Shown: positions 8,335 through 16,900 of the stretch, piece after piece | Layout of the letters: each line of letters begins with the position of its first letter | Position numbering within the stretch: the first letter of the stretch is position 1 | Origin: Paenibacillus sp. FSL H7-0357 | Lineage (GTDB): Bacteria > Bacillota > Bacilli > Paenibacillales > Paenibacillaceae | Assembly: GCF_000758525.1 (NCBI RefSeq) | Contig: NZ_CP009241.1 | Coordinates: 620,001-684,000, forward strand | Reading direction: 5' to 3' | DNA: 64,000 bases | Position numbers and translations under genes: made by a program | Notes under the pieces: model-generated | Told to the model about the DNA's origin: nothing | The model's input: only the letters and a program-made list of their open reading frames with translations | Database searches by the model: none

Positions 8335-9102
8335 ATGAAAGAGACAGAGTTTGAAGATGATTCTGCAGAGGGGTTCAAAGCTGAGGGCGAATGGGAAGAG
8401 GAAGATATTGTGCTCGATGTTTCCATTGAGGAAGCTGGTTACGAAGCGGGCGACAAACGGATTTCAGATGTTTCTTTCCAGGTGCGGCGCGGCCAGCTGC
8501 TGGGATTGATCGGACCAAACGGAGCAGGGAAAAGCACCACCATCAAGACGCTGCTCGGCTTGTTGAAATATGCCAAGGCTAAAGTGATTATCGGCGGAGA
8601 GAGTCAATCGTATGCATACGTGCCGGAACAGCCGGTATTTTACGAGGACCTGACACTGTGGGAGCATCTCGATTTGGCAGCTGCTGCCTATGGTTTGAGC
8701 TATGAAACCTTTGTGGCCACCGCCGAGAAGCTTCTGGTGCAGTTCGGTATGGGAAATGTGCGGGATGACCTGCCTGCAGGCTTCTCCAAAGGTATGAAGC
8801 AAAAGATGATGCTGATGCTTGGCTTCCTGGTCCAGCCCGATGTCTACATTGTGGACGAGCCGTTTATCGGGCTTGACCCCCGTGCCACGAAGGATTTCCT
8901 GCGTCTCCTGGAGGCCGAGCGGAAGCGCGGTGCGGGCGTTCTGATGTCCACGCATGTACTGGATACTGCGGAGAAAATCTGCGACAGCTTCGTGCTGATC
9001 TCCAGCGGGGAAGTAACAGCAACAGGCACTTTGGAGGAAATCCGCGACATTGCCGGATTGCCGGAGGGGTCGTTGTTTGATTGCTTCGACGAATTGACAT
9101 GA
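8335..9102 (+). CDS. ecsA: ABC transporter ATP-binding protein, EcsA-like
   Basis: This 255-residue ABC ATPase powers the Ecs transporter, which in Bacillus affects secretion, competence, sporulation and intramembrane proteolysis. Walker A is GPNGAGKST (60-68), the Q-loop is PEQP (97-100), the degenerate signature is FSKGMKQK (140-147), and Walker B is VYIVDEP (160-166), with an H-loop histidine in STHVLD. The first 35 residues are an acidic extension (EDDSAEGF, EWEEED) not needed for the ABC fold. GGAAG lies at spacing 4 and AGGAG further up. The stop overlaps the ecsB start as ATGA, so the two are translationally coupled. ecsC is not present downstream. Confidence 0.88.
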   Translation: MKETEFEDDSAEGFKAEGEWEEEDIVLDVSIEEAGYEAGDKRISDVSFQVRRGQLLGLIGPNGAGKSTTIKTLLGLLKYAKAKVIIGGESQSYAYVPEQPVFYEDLTLWEHLDLAAAAYGLSYETFVATAEKLLVQFGMGNVRDDLPAGFSKGMKQKMMLMLGFLVQPDVYIVDEPFIGLDPRATKDFLRLLEAERKRGAGVLMSTHVLDTAEKICDSFVLISSGEVTATGTLEEIRDIAGLPEGSLFDCFDELT

Positions 9103-10391
9103 GCAGTCAGGAACAGGCTGTTCTTAACCCTAAAACTTCCGGCAAAAAAGCCGGGTATGCTTTTCCTACGGCTCCGCAGCTGTTCCGGCGGCGCCTGATC
9201 TCCCATTGGCGTGAGCAATCGGCGATTATCCGTACGGCGGCCGACTGGACGGTCCTGCTCTACCTCGTTATTCCCGGCGGCCTGCTGGGCGGACGGTTCT
9301 ATTTCGGGTTCTGGAGCGGGGAAATGCCAACATGGACGACCGCGACCCCCTTTATGCTGCTTCCGCTGCTGCTGGCGGCTCTAATTGCTACCGGAGGTAT
9401 GGTGCTGCTGCTCCAGGAAGGGGATTCGTTGTTTCTCAGGCAGCGGCAAAACTGGATCAGAAGCATTATGCTGCGGGGGCTTCTGTATAGTCTTACCGTA
9501 ACTGCCCTCAAGATGGCTGCGGTATTTGCTATTCTGCTGCCCTTCATCGTCCGGGGGTACGGACTCAGCGGGGCAGCTGCCGCATCGCTTCTTGCAATGA
9601 CCATAACCTGTAGCTGGTGCGTCAAACTGCTGGGACACCTTGTTAAAGTACAGCGCCAGGGCTTCCGCCGCTGGCTGTGGCTCATTCCGGCCGTGACTGT
9701 CCCCTGTGCCGCTTATGTCAGGGCTGCTATTTATTGGGACAGCCAGCCCTTGCTGCTGCTGGCAGCCGCTGCCGTATATGGTGCTGTGGTTGTATGGGCC
9801 ATACGCTTCCGCTTGCGGCTGCACGCAACCTTTATGAGCGATGTGCGGGAAGACTACAAGCAGCGGATGAGAATTGCCGGTTTATTGCTGCGCGGCGTGC
9901 TTGATAAACCGCGCCCCACACGCTATAAACCATGGATTTTCCGCAAATCACAACCGCTCCTGGCTTCGAAGCAGCCGGAGAGCCGCTTCGCGGCGGCAGG
10001 CATTAAAGCACTTGTGCGCAATCCGGCACACCTGAAGCTCTATTTTGCGTTCATGGGCGTTTCCATGATAGCTATTTTTATCGTTCCAGGGGTTTTGAAA
10101 TGGGGGTTGCTCATTATTCTGGCGTTATTAATGGCCTACTGGCTGACTTCTTTCTGGTTATTGTTTGCAGGGGACGACTATATCGGGATCCTGCCCTTTA
10201 CCAAAGCTCAGAAAGCCGATGCCGGTTCCGCAGCAATACCGATTCTGCTAGTTCCTTTTACAGTGATCTGTTCTGGCGTGGTTTGCATTCCTTTGTATGG
10301 ATGGTGGGGGCTGCTGCTGTTTATTCCACTCGGATATTTAATCGGGGTTTTCATTGCCAGAATGTTCAGCACGATGCGGTTTCAGAGATAG
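9099..10391 (+). CDS. ecsB: ABC transporter permease, EcsB-like
   Basis: This 430-residue integral membrane partner of EcsA has hydrophobic helices in clusters at about residues 50-110, 130-240 and 310-420, the usual EcsB pattern. The open frame extends slightly upstream, but ATG at 9099 overlapping the ecsA stop (ATGA) is the natural start. Identity rests on its position behind an EcsA-like ATPase, its length and its hydrophobic profile, with no short diagnostic motif. It exports or moves an unknown substrate. A strong terminator follows at 10414. Confidence 0.82.
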   Translation: MSSQEQAVLNPKTSGKKAGYAFPTAPQLFRRRLISHWREQSAIIRTAADWTVLLYLVIPGGLLGGRFYFGFWSGEMPTWTTATPFMLLPLLLAALIATGGMVLLLQEGDSLFLRQRQNWIRSIMLRGLLYSLTVTALKMAAVFAILLPFIVRGYGLSGAAAASLLAMTITCSWCVKLLGHLVKVQRQGFRRWLWLIPAVTVPCAAYVRAAIYWDSQPLLLLAAAAVYGAVVVWAIRFRLRLHATFMSDVREDYKQRMRIAGLLLRGVLDKPRPTRYKPWIFRKSQPLLASKQPESRFAAAGIKALVRNPAHLKLYFAFMGVSMIAIFIVPGVLKWGLLIILALLMAYWLTSFWLLFAGDDYIGILPFTKAQKADAGSAAIPILLVPFTVICSGVVCIPLYGWWGLLLFIPLGYLIGVFIARMFSTMRFQR

Positions 10392-10413
10392 GTGCCGCAG
10401 ACCCGCTAAATAC

Positions 10414-10456
10414 AAAACAGCGTTACTTGCCGATTTACGCAAGTAACGCTGTTTTT
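10414..10456 (+). terminator. Terminator after ecsB
   Basis: AAAACAGCGTTACTTGC pairs perfectly with GCAAGTAACGCTGTTTT, followed by further T residues. On the - strand it can also stop the flavoprotein transcript, which ends at 10520. Confidence 0.92.
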
Positions 10457-10519
10457 AAATTAGAGGGGATGCTATTTGGGCGGGCTTTGTAGTCCTAGAC
10501 GGTGGATTTCTCTCTGGTT

Positions 10520-11782
10520 CTAATGCTGTCCAGCTGCATGTTTGCCTGCTGTGTAACCTGTGGAGAAAGCAGCGGTAATATTGTAGCCGCCGGTATAGCC
10601 GTGAATATCCAGCACCTCACCGCAAAAATAAAGTCCCTGCATAAGTTTAGACTCCATCGTCTTGGGATCGATTTCCTTCAGATTGACACCTCCGCCGGTA
10701 ACAAAAGCTTCAGCCAGAGACCGGGTGCCGTGAACATAGACCGGCATCCGTTTCAGAAGGGCGGCCAGCGCTTGCAAGGCGCTTTTGGGAAGATGATGGC
10801 CGGTGATGTCTCCGTCCACCCCGGCTTTGGCCAGCAGCAGCGGAATGAGGCGCTCCGGAATCAAACCTTTCAAGGAATTGCGGATGGCCTTCTTAGGCTC
10901 CAATTCCAGCTTGTTCTGCAGCTGGGACTCCACCTCCTGCGGGTGATGGTCGGGAAAAAGGTCGATGGACAGCTCAACTGTGTCCGTTCCGGATTTGCGC
11001 TGGACCTGGCGCAGGAACTGGCTGCACCGCAGCGCAATCGGGCCGGACAGCCCGAAGTGAGTGAAGATCATATCTCCCCGGTGGGAGATCACCCTCTTGC
11101 CTTTGGGATTCCAGACACTCAGCGTCACATCCCGCAGGGACAACCCCTGAAGTTCCCCTGACTTGATCCATTCCTCCCTAGAAACAATGGGGACTTCCGT
11201 CGGGAACAGCTCCGTAATTGTATGTCCGGCGGTGATCGCCCAAGGATAGCCATCCCCGGTGGAACCGGTCTGAGGTACAGATTTGCCTCCCGTGGCGATT
11301 ACGACAGCGCCAGCGGCAACCCCCTTGCCTGATTTCAGGCGGATTCCTTCTACTTTACCGTCTCCGTACAGGACCTCCTGCACCGGGCTATCTGTCATAA
11401 TCTGCACACCCAGGCTGCGAACTTTGCCGATTAGAGCGGAAACGACGCTGGAGGCCTTGTCCGACACGGGAAACATCCGCCCGTTGTCTTCCTCTTTCAG
11501 GGCGATGCCCAAATTTTCAAAGAAATCGACAATATCGCGATTATTAAAATGATCAAACGCGCTGTATAAAAAGCGGCCGTTGCCCGGGATATGGGCAATA
11601 AGCTCGGAGGTTTCCTTGACGTTGGTTACATTGCAGCGCCCGCCGCCCGAGATTCCCAGCTTCCGGCCCAGCTTAGCCCCTTTATCAATCAATAATACGG
11701 AGGCGCCGTGCTCCGCAGCGGCCACGCTGGCCATCAGTCCGGAGGGGCCGCCCCCAATGACGATTACATCATAGTTGCTCAT
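10520..11782 (-). CDS. HI0933-family flavoprotein (NAD(P)/FAD-dependent oxidoreductase)
   Basis: This 420-residue FAD-binding protein is of the HI0933/YtfP (BaiN) family, annotated in databases as aminoacetone oxidase family or NAD(P)/FAD-dependent oxidoreductase. The dinucleotide loop GGGPSGL is at residues 10-16, followed by the family signature [14 protein letters not shown] (about 43-56). The C-terminal block [19 protein letters not shown] and [14 protein letters not shown] is also characteristic. The physiological substrate is not established for most members. ATG at 11782 follows AAAGGAG at spacing 7. It is monocistronic and convergent with ecsAB. Confidence 0.88.
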   Translation of the reverse strand: MSNYDVIVIGGGPSGLMASVAAAEHGASVLLIDKGAKLGRKLGISGGGRCNVTNVKETSELIAHIPGNGRFLYSAFDHFNNRDIVDFFENLGIALKEEDNGRMFPVSDKASSVVSALIGKVRSLGVQIMTDSPVQEVLYGDGKVEGIRLKSGKGVAAGAVVIATGGKSVPQTGSTGDGYPWAITAGHTITELFPTEVPIVSREEWIKSGELQGLSLRDVTLSVWNPKGKRVISHRGDMIFTHFGLSGPIALRCSQFLRQVQRKSGTDTVELSIDLFPDHHPQEVESQLQNKLELEPKKAIRNSLKGLIPERLIPLLLAKAGVDGDITGHHLPKSALQALAALLKRMPVYVHGTRSLAEAFVTGGGVNLKEIDPKTMESKLMQGLYFCGEVLDIHGYTGGYNITAAFSTGYTAGKHAAGQH

Positions 11783-11967
11783 GAATCTGCTCCTTTACAT
11801 GCTTAAGGTATAGCGAATTTCAGCATTTTCGGTGTTCTACTAACGGCATCATACCATTCCGGCCGCGGTGTAGCCAGACCTGTGGAACCGGCATGTGATT
11901 ATCGTTGTCAGAAAAGCCCGGCTGTGCTTTAATCTAAGGGGAAAGGGTAATTTGTCCAACTTGGGGA

Positions 11968-13689
11968 GTGATTGCAATTTTAGATGCGGTAAAGGATATT
12001 TTATTGCAAATCTTATCTGCCAGTTCCTTTATATTTCTATTTCAATGGTGGCTGGACCAAAGCCACATTATACGCAGAAATCGGCAATTTCCGGATGATC
12101 AGGCTTTGCTGATTATTTGCTGTGCCATTAGCATTACCCTCTGCACCATTTTCTCAACAACATTATTCGGGGTTGTTTATTTGAACTTGGCTATATTGCC
12201 CGCTTATATCGGTATATTATATGGGAATTTCCGCTCCGGGATAAGTCTGGCTGCTTTTTTTATGCTCTGCACGGCACTGTTTTCGGTGCCACCGGGAATC
12301 GGCAATATGGTAGTTAATACTGGGGTTCTTATGTATCCGCTATTGCTTGGCTTTGTCCGGCCTTTTAAGAAGGGAAAGATTATTCAGAAGATAGGCATGC
12401 TATGGGCTATTCTGGCCCCCAGCATGCTCTTTATTGTGCTCATGCCCAAAATGAACGGCAAGAATATATATGAAACCCTTTCGGCAGACACCTTTCTGGT
12501 AACGGTATATCTGTTTATTACCGTTATGCTCGGCGGATTATTTATATTTTGTATCGAAACCGCTTGGGATAGGCTTCAAATCAAGGAGCAGATGAAGGGA
12601 ATCTCCGAGAAATTCAAGCTGGAATCAGAGAAGCTTCAGCAAATTACCGACGCAGTACAGCTGAATATTATGTCGATGGATGACAGCGGGTATGTGACAG
12701 AACTTAACGAATTTATGCTCAAGCTGATTCATCGCCATTATCCTGAACTGACAAGGGAGACTATAATGTCCCAGCCTGCAGGCCAGCTTTTCAGAAAATA
12801 TATTGACGAGCAGACCTATTCCCGGCTGGAGAACATCGTCCGCAGCAAACAGCGCACCAATGCCAAAATTACATGTGCAACGAGTACATATCAAATTTAT
12901 ACGGAGCCTCTGCTGCGGGATTCCGGAATTCCTGGCGGCGTTGTGATGATCGTTCAGGATCTGACCGAGGAGGCGAAGCTCCGCAGCGAGCTTGATAATG
13001 TAGAGCGGCTAACGCTGGTTGGACAGATGGCTGCAGGCATTACGCATGAGATCCGCAATCCCATGGCAGTCGTTCGCGGATTTCTCCAGCTTATGAGAGA
13101 GAAGAGTCCGGGAGAGCTGGATTCATACTACCAGATCGTGATGGATGAGCTAGACCGGGCCAACGCCATCATCAATGACTTTCTGTCACTTGCACAGACC
13201 CGTGTATCGGATAAAGAAATGGTGCAGCTTCATCTTATAGTAGAAGAGCTGAGTCCTTTGATCTGGGCGGATGCCAATCTCCGGGGTCAGAGCATTGAAC
13301 TCCGGCTAAACCCGTCATTGCCTCTGCTGATGCTGAATGTCAGGGAGATTAAGCAGCTTGTCCTTAATCTGGCGCGCAACGGGATGGAGGCCATGGACCC
13401 GAAGGGGGTGTTGACCTTGGAGACACGTGTGAATGAGGATAGAGTTGAGCTGATGATTAAGGACACTGGAGGCGGAATTTCAACAAGCCAGATTGAGAAT
13501 TTATTTGTCCCCTTCTTCACAACAAAAAATCATGGAACCGGGCTCGGGTTGTCGCTTTGTCTGAGTATTGCCGAGCGGCATAACGGAAAGATTGCGGTTG
13601 AATCGCAGGAGGGTGTGGGCACAGTGTTCACCGTATCCTTTCCTTTTGAGAAGGAAGAAAGTGCAGCAACGACTAGGCTGCTGAAGTGA
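11968..13689 (+). CDS. Membrane sensor histidine kinase, KinB-like
   Basis: This 573-residue kinase has six or so N-terminal membrane helices (residues 10-200) resembling the 5TM-LYT sensor of KinB, then a PAS domain (about 225-335), an H-box (GITHEIRNPMAVVRGF, about 355-370), an N-box (LARNGMEAM), and G-boxes (DTGGGIS, GTGLGLSL). No response regulator is adjacent, as for sporulation phosphorelay kinases, so it may feed Spo0F; this is inference. GTG at 11968 is the first conventional start after an in-frame stop at 11935. However, the ribosome site GGGGAG (11963-11968) overlaps it and is better spaced for the in-frame ATT at 11977. Confidence 0.88.
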   Translation: MIAILDAVKDILLQILSASSFIFLFQWWLDQSHIIRRNRQFPDDQALLIICCAISITLCTIFSTTLFGVVYLNLAILPAYIGILYGNFRSGISLAAFFMLCTALFSVPPGIGNMVVNTGVLMYPLLLGFVRPFKKGKIIQKIGMLWAILAPSMLFIVLMPKMNGKNIYETLSADTFLVTVYLFITVMLGGLFIFCIETAWDRLQIKEQMKGISEKFKLESEKLQQITDAVQLNIMSMDDSGYVTELNEFMLKLIHRHYPELTRETIMSQPAGQLFRKYIDEQTYSRLENIVRSKQRTNAKITCATSTYQIYTEPLLRDSGIPGGVVMIVQDLTEEAKLRSELDNVERLTLVGQMAAGITHEIRNPMAVVRGFLQLMREKSPGELDSYYQIVMDELDRANAIINDFLSLAQTRVSDKEMVQLHLIVEELSPLIWADANLRGQSIELRLNPSLPLLMLNVREIKQLVLNLARNGMEAMDPKGVLTLETRVNEDRVELMIKDTGGGISTSQIENLFVPFFTTKNHGTGLGLSLCLSIAERHNGKIAVESQEGVGTVFTVSFPFEKEESAATTRLLK

Positions 13690-13752
13690 ACGTCCCTTGA
13701 TAGAGGCACAAGTCACAGACGATGGGCTCCGCTGCAGCAGCAGGTCCCTCCC

Positions 13753-13780
13753 TTGCTTTCACAGAGTATGCATGTATAAT
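13753..13780 (+). promoter_or_regulatory. Sigma-A promoter of the bacilliredoxin gene
   Basis: TTGCTT (13753-13758), a 16-base spacer, and TATAAT (13775-13780), 70 bases before the start codon. Confidence 0.6.
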
Positions 13781-13849
13781 AAAGTTAGTAAGTGCTGCTG
13801 TAATGCAGCCTGACCAAACACTTTACAAGGCAAAGGAGAGTGCAGAGGA

Positions 13850-14284
13850 ATGTCCATGTCATTTAATCAATATATGAGAGATTCAATTCAGCCTATGCGT
13901 GATGACCTGACAAGTATCGGGTTCCAGGAGTTATTGACTCCAGAAGAGGTGGAAACCACTCTTCCAACCGCAAAGGGGACGTCGCTCGTTGTCGTCAATT
14001 CTGTATGCGGCTGTGCAGCCGGCCAATGCCGTCCTGGTGTAGCCCAAGCTTTGCAGAACGAAATTCTGCCGGATCATCTGTTCACCGTGTTCGCCGGACA
14101 GGAGAAGGAAGCCACTGCTAAAGCACGTGAATACTTCGCTCCATATCCGCCTTCTTCACCATCTATCGCTTTGATGAAGGATGGAGAGCTTGTTCATTTT
14201 ATTGAGCGTCATGGGGTAGAAGACCGTTCAGCTGCCGAAATTGCTGCTGAATTGAAGGAAGTATTCAACCGTTTGTGCCAGTAA
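13850..14284 (+). CDS. Bacilliredoxin (BrxA/BrxB, YphP/YqiW family)
   Basis: This 144-residue thioredoxin-like protein removes bacillithiol from S-bacillithiolated proteins during oxidative stress. The diagnostic active-site CGC is at residues 53-55 (SVCGCAAGQCRPG), and overall length matches YphP/YqiW. AAAGGAG (13832-13838) lies 11 bases before the ATG, with a second AGAGGA closer. It is monocistronic, with a promoter at 13753 and a terminator at 14301. BrxA cannot be told from BrxB without a tree. Its presence implies the organism uses bacillithiol. Confidence 0.92.
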   Translation: MSMSFNQYMRDSIQPMRDDLTSIGFQELLTPEEVETTLPTAKGTSLVVVNSVCGCAAGQCRPGVAQALQNEILPDHLFTVFAGQEKEATAKAREYFAPYPPSSPSIALMKDGELVHFIERHGVEDRSAAEIAAELKEVFNRLCQ

Positions 14285-14300
14285 TAGCGGTTAATTCATA

Positions 14301-14343
14301 GGATCTCGCGGTGGCCGGCAATCCGGCTGCTGCGGGATTTTTT
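14301..14343 (+). terminator. Terminator after bacilliredoxin gene
   Basis: CGCGGTGGCCGG pairs with CCGGCTGCTGCG (three wobbles) inside ATC/GAT, followed by six T. Confidence 0.8.
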
Positions 14344-14389
14344 CAAAATATAATTTATATGTTCAAAGTGATGAAACGGGGTGTGGTTT

Positions 14390-15199
14390 GTGAGCTTGCA
14401 AGAAGAGATTATTGCTGCCCTCGGCGTAAAGCCGGCCATTGATGAAGAGGCAGAGGTACGGAGGCGTGTCGATTTCCTGAAAGCATATGTACGGCAGGCA
14501 GGAGCAAAAGGGCTGCTCATTGCGATCAGCGGCGGGGTCGACAGTGCGGTGGCAACAGGCCTGTGCAAACGGGCAACCGATGAGCTGACCGCAGAAGAAG
14601 GCAAGGAGTACATCACCCTTGGCGTATTTCAGCCTTACGGTGTCCAGGAGGATATCGAGCACAGCTACGCGGTGGCTGAAGCTTTTGAACTGACACATAA
14701 GGTTGAGACCAATATTGAAGAAGCTGTAAATGAGATCGCACTTGAGGTTGAACATAGCCTGAAAGCGCTGGGCCAGCACCGTCACATTACACATCAGGGC
14801 AAAGGCAATGTGAAGGCGAGAACCCGTATGGTTATGCAGTACGCGCTCTCCTTCGAGAATAATCTGCTGGTAGTGGGAACGGATCATGCTTCCGAGGCCA
14901 TCACCGGCTTTTACACCAAATGGGGCGATGGCGCAGTCGATATTACACCGCTGAGCTCGCTGAACAAGCGCCAGGTACGCCAGCTTGCAGCTTATCTGGG
15001 AGTACCGGCGGATATCGTAACCAAAGCACCGACGGCCGGACTCTGGCCCGGACAGACGGATGAAACTGAGCTGGGTATTACGTATGATGACAACAGCGAC
15101 TATCTGGAGGGCAAACAGGTCAGCCCTGAGGTTGCCGGGAAACTGGAAGCTTATTACCGGAGAACGGCGCACAAGCGCAATGTAATACCGGGCATCTAG
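14390..15199 (+). CDS. nadE: NH3-dependent NAD+ synthetase
   Basis: This 269-residue enzyme amidates nicotinic acid adenine dinucleotide to NAD+, using ATP and ammonia. The PP-loop is ISGGVDSAVATGL. Other family blocks are GNVKARTRMVMQYA (substrate contacts), GTDHASEAITGFYTKWGDG, and PTAGLWPGQTDE. There is no glutaminase domain, so it uses free ammonia. The frame is open from GTG at 14381, but GTG at 14390 has GGGG at spacing 8 and gives the usual N-terminus (SLQEEII). It is monocistronic, bounded by terminators on both sides. Confidence 0.95.
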   Translation: MSLQEEIIAALGVKPAIDEEAEVRRRVDFLKAYVRQAGAKGLLIAISGGVDSAVATGLCKRATDELTAEEGKEYITLGVFQPYGVQEDIEHSYAVAEAFELTHKVETNIEEAVNEIALEVEHSLKALGQHRHITHQGKGNVKARTRMVMQYALSFENNLLVVGTDHASEAITGFYTKWGDGAVDITPLSSLNKRQVRQLAAYLGVPADIVTKAPTAGLWPGQTDETELGITYDDNSDYLEGKQVSPEVAGKLEAYYRRTAHKRNVIPGI

Positions 15200-15215
15200 A
15201 AGGAGAAGTTTATAC

Positions 15216-15264
15216 AAAAACCGCCGGAGATCTGAGTGCATACTCAGACTTTCCGGCGGTTTTG
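15216..15264. terminator. Bidirectional terminator between nadE and hydrolase
   Basis: AAAACCGCCGGA pairs with TCCGGCGGTTTT, with an inner CTGAGT/ACTCAG stem. T-runs occur on both strands, suiting the convergent genes. Confidence 0.9.
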
Positions 15265-15314
15265 TGTGTAGTATTATATGATATGGCGGTCTTCCGTTGG
15301 CGGCGGGCCGGCGG

Positions 15315-16133
15315 TTATCCGGCCAGTACGCTGCGGATAAACTCGCGGGTAGCGTCGATCGCCTGTTCCAGCTGCGGAGTGGTCCCGGCAAAAGGATGGA
15401 CACTGCCAAAGGTATGATTGCCCTCCGGAATTTGCACCCGCTCTATATCGGGCCGGAGGTTGACCAATTGCTCCGAGCCGCGGCGCAGCCGTTCGCTATC
15501 CTGGGTCCCCTGAATGAGGACAACGGGGAAAACGGCAGTTTTCATTCGCTCCAGAAGATTGTAGCGCCCGGCTTGCCGCTCCAGATCTTCAATAATGACG
15601 GCATCGAGCGGCATTTGCTGACCCGTGCGGCCATTGAGTACATGAGTCCGGCCGCTTTGTTTCATTTCGCGTTTTTGTTCTTCAGTGAACAAATCCAGAT
15701 CGGTGATTCCGTTCCAGGAGATGACTCCGGCAATCTCCTCGGGGTGGTCCAGTGCGTAAAGCAGACAATCGCCGCCGCCGCGGCTGTGACCCAGCAGGAA
15801 TAAGGGCAGGCTGCCAAATTTATGATGCTGGCTGAGATAGGAGAGCAGAATCTCCATGTCTTTGATCTCGCGGTTATAGGTATTGCGGGCGAACTTCTCA
15901 AGCTCGGTGAAATTCTGCAGATCCTCACCGATTCCCGCATGGGAGAAATTGAAGGAGATCACTTCATGCTCCTGGCTGAGCGCGGCTGCGAGGTAAGGGA
16001 ACATTCCCCAATCCTTAAAGCCCTTGTATCCGTGGGCAATAACAATCAAACTATTGGCTTTGCCTTGAGATGGAAAATGTGAGCAGCGCAGGACGGCATC
16101 TTCTCCGGCAGGCAACTGAAAATTGCGGTTCAT
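15315..16133 (-). CDS. Alpha/beta hydrolase (serine esterase/peptidase-like)
   Basis: This 272-residue alpha/beta-hydrolase fold protein has the nucleophile elbow GHSRGG at about residues 114-119, an oxyanion-side HGYKGF near 34-39, and the late histidine in GNHTFG near 240. The order Ser-Asp-His is intact, with the Asp probably in QGTQDSERL. There is no signal peptide, so it is cytoplasmic. Its substrate is unknown; relatives are annotated as dienelactone-hydrolase-like or acyl-peptide esterases. The ATG start has GAGAGGGG upstream. It is monocistronic. Confidence 0.85.
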   Translation of the reverse strand: MNRNFQLPAGEDAVLRCSHFPSQGKANSLIVIAHGYKGFKDWGMFPYLAAALSQEHEVISFNFSHAGIGEDLQNFTELEKFARNTYNREIKDMEILLSYLSQHHKFGSLPLFLLGHSRGGGDCLLYALDHPEEIAGVISWNGITDLDLFTEEQKREMKQSGRTHVLNGRTGQQMPLDAVIIEDLERQAGRYNLLERMKTAVFPVVLIQGTQDSERLRRGSEQLVNLRPDIERVQIPEGNHTFGSVHPFAGTTPQLEQAIDATREFIRSVLAG

Positions 16134-16402
16134 GGTCGATTCCCCTCTCTTTAGCTTTCAGAGATTATTATGTCTTCTTAATATAGAATTGAGATTCTGT
16201 GGTTAAGATTCATGATGAGGGAAGTAGCAGGATAGACTTCGGCGGTTTTTTCTTTTAAGATAGCAGAAAGAATCCGGGACAACTATAATCTATATGATTT
16301 ACGGACAATGTCATATGAAGATCATACCATTAACAAAGCTATTAAGGATAGCTATCAGATTGAAGCGGTTTATGACTGCACGTCCATAAGGAGCGTGGGA
16401 TT

Positions 16403-16795
16403 TTGATATACGGGATCGGGCATGATGTGCTGGAAATCCAGCGGATTGAAGCATTAATGAATAAAGGATCTGGAGCGAAGTTTATCCGGCGTATCCTTAC
16501 AGAGGCAGAGCTTGAGCTTCTGGAGCGGCGGGGCGGCAATGCTGCGGAGTTCATAGCCGGGCGGTTCGCGGCCAAGGAGGCGGTTGTGAAAGCGCTGGGC
16601 TGCGGCATCGGCCGGGAAGTGGGGTTTCAGGATATTCAGATCCTGCCGGATGTATATGGCAAACCGATAGTTACACTCTCAGAGGAGGCCTGGGAACGGC
16701 TCCGGCTGAAAGGCCGGGAGTACCTCATTCATCTTACCATTACCCACAGCCGTGAGCTGGCTTCGACTTTTGCGGTAATGGAACGGAGGGCTTGA
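16403..16795 (+). CDS. acpS: Holo-[acyl-carrier-protein] synthase
   Basis: AcpS attaches the 4'-phosphopantetheine arm of CoA to apo-acyl-carrier protein, turning it on for fatty-acid synthesis. The 130-residue length fits. Both Mg-binding signatures are present: GIGHDVLEI with Asp8, and FAAKEAVVKALG with Glu59, followed by the C-terminal block ITHSRELASTFAVME. The start is TTG at 16403 behind AAGGAG (16388-16393, spacing 9). In Bacillus acpS is followed by ydcC and alr; here it is followed by mutY about 100 bases later. Confidence 0.93.
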   Translation: MIYGIGHDVLEIQRIEALMNKGSGAKFIRRILTEAELELLERRGGNAAEFIAGRFAAKEAVVKALGCGIGREVGFQDIQILPDVYGKPIVTLSEEAWERLRLKGREYLIHLTITHSRELASTFAVMERRA

Positions 16796-16900
16796 GCGGC
16801 AAGGAAGGCTGGGGTTTATAGTACGGGACTTGAATGAACTGACGGGCCGTAGCTCCACTGATGCCAGTGTGAAGTGAATATAAAGAATCAAGGAGAATAA

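Noticed and set aside
14363..15409. Long - strand frame covering nadE and a terminator
   Set aside because: It runs through the nadE gene and the bidirectional terminator at 15216; not credible as a gene.
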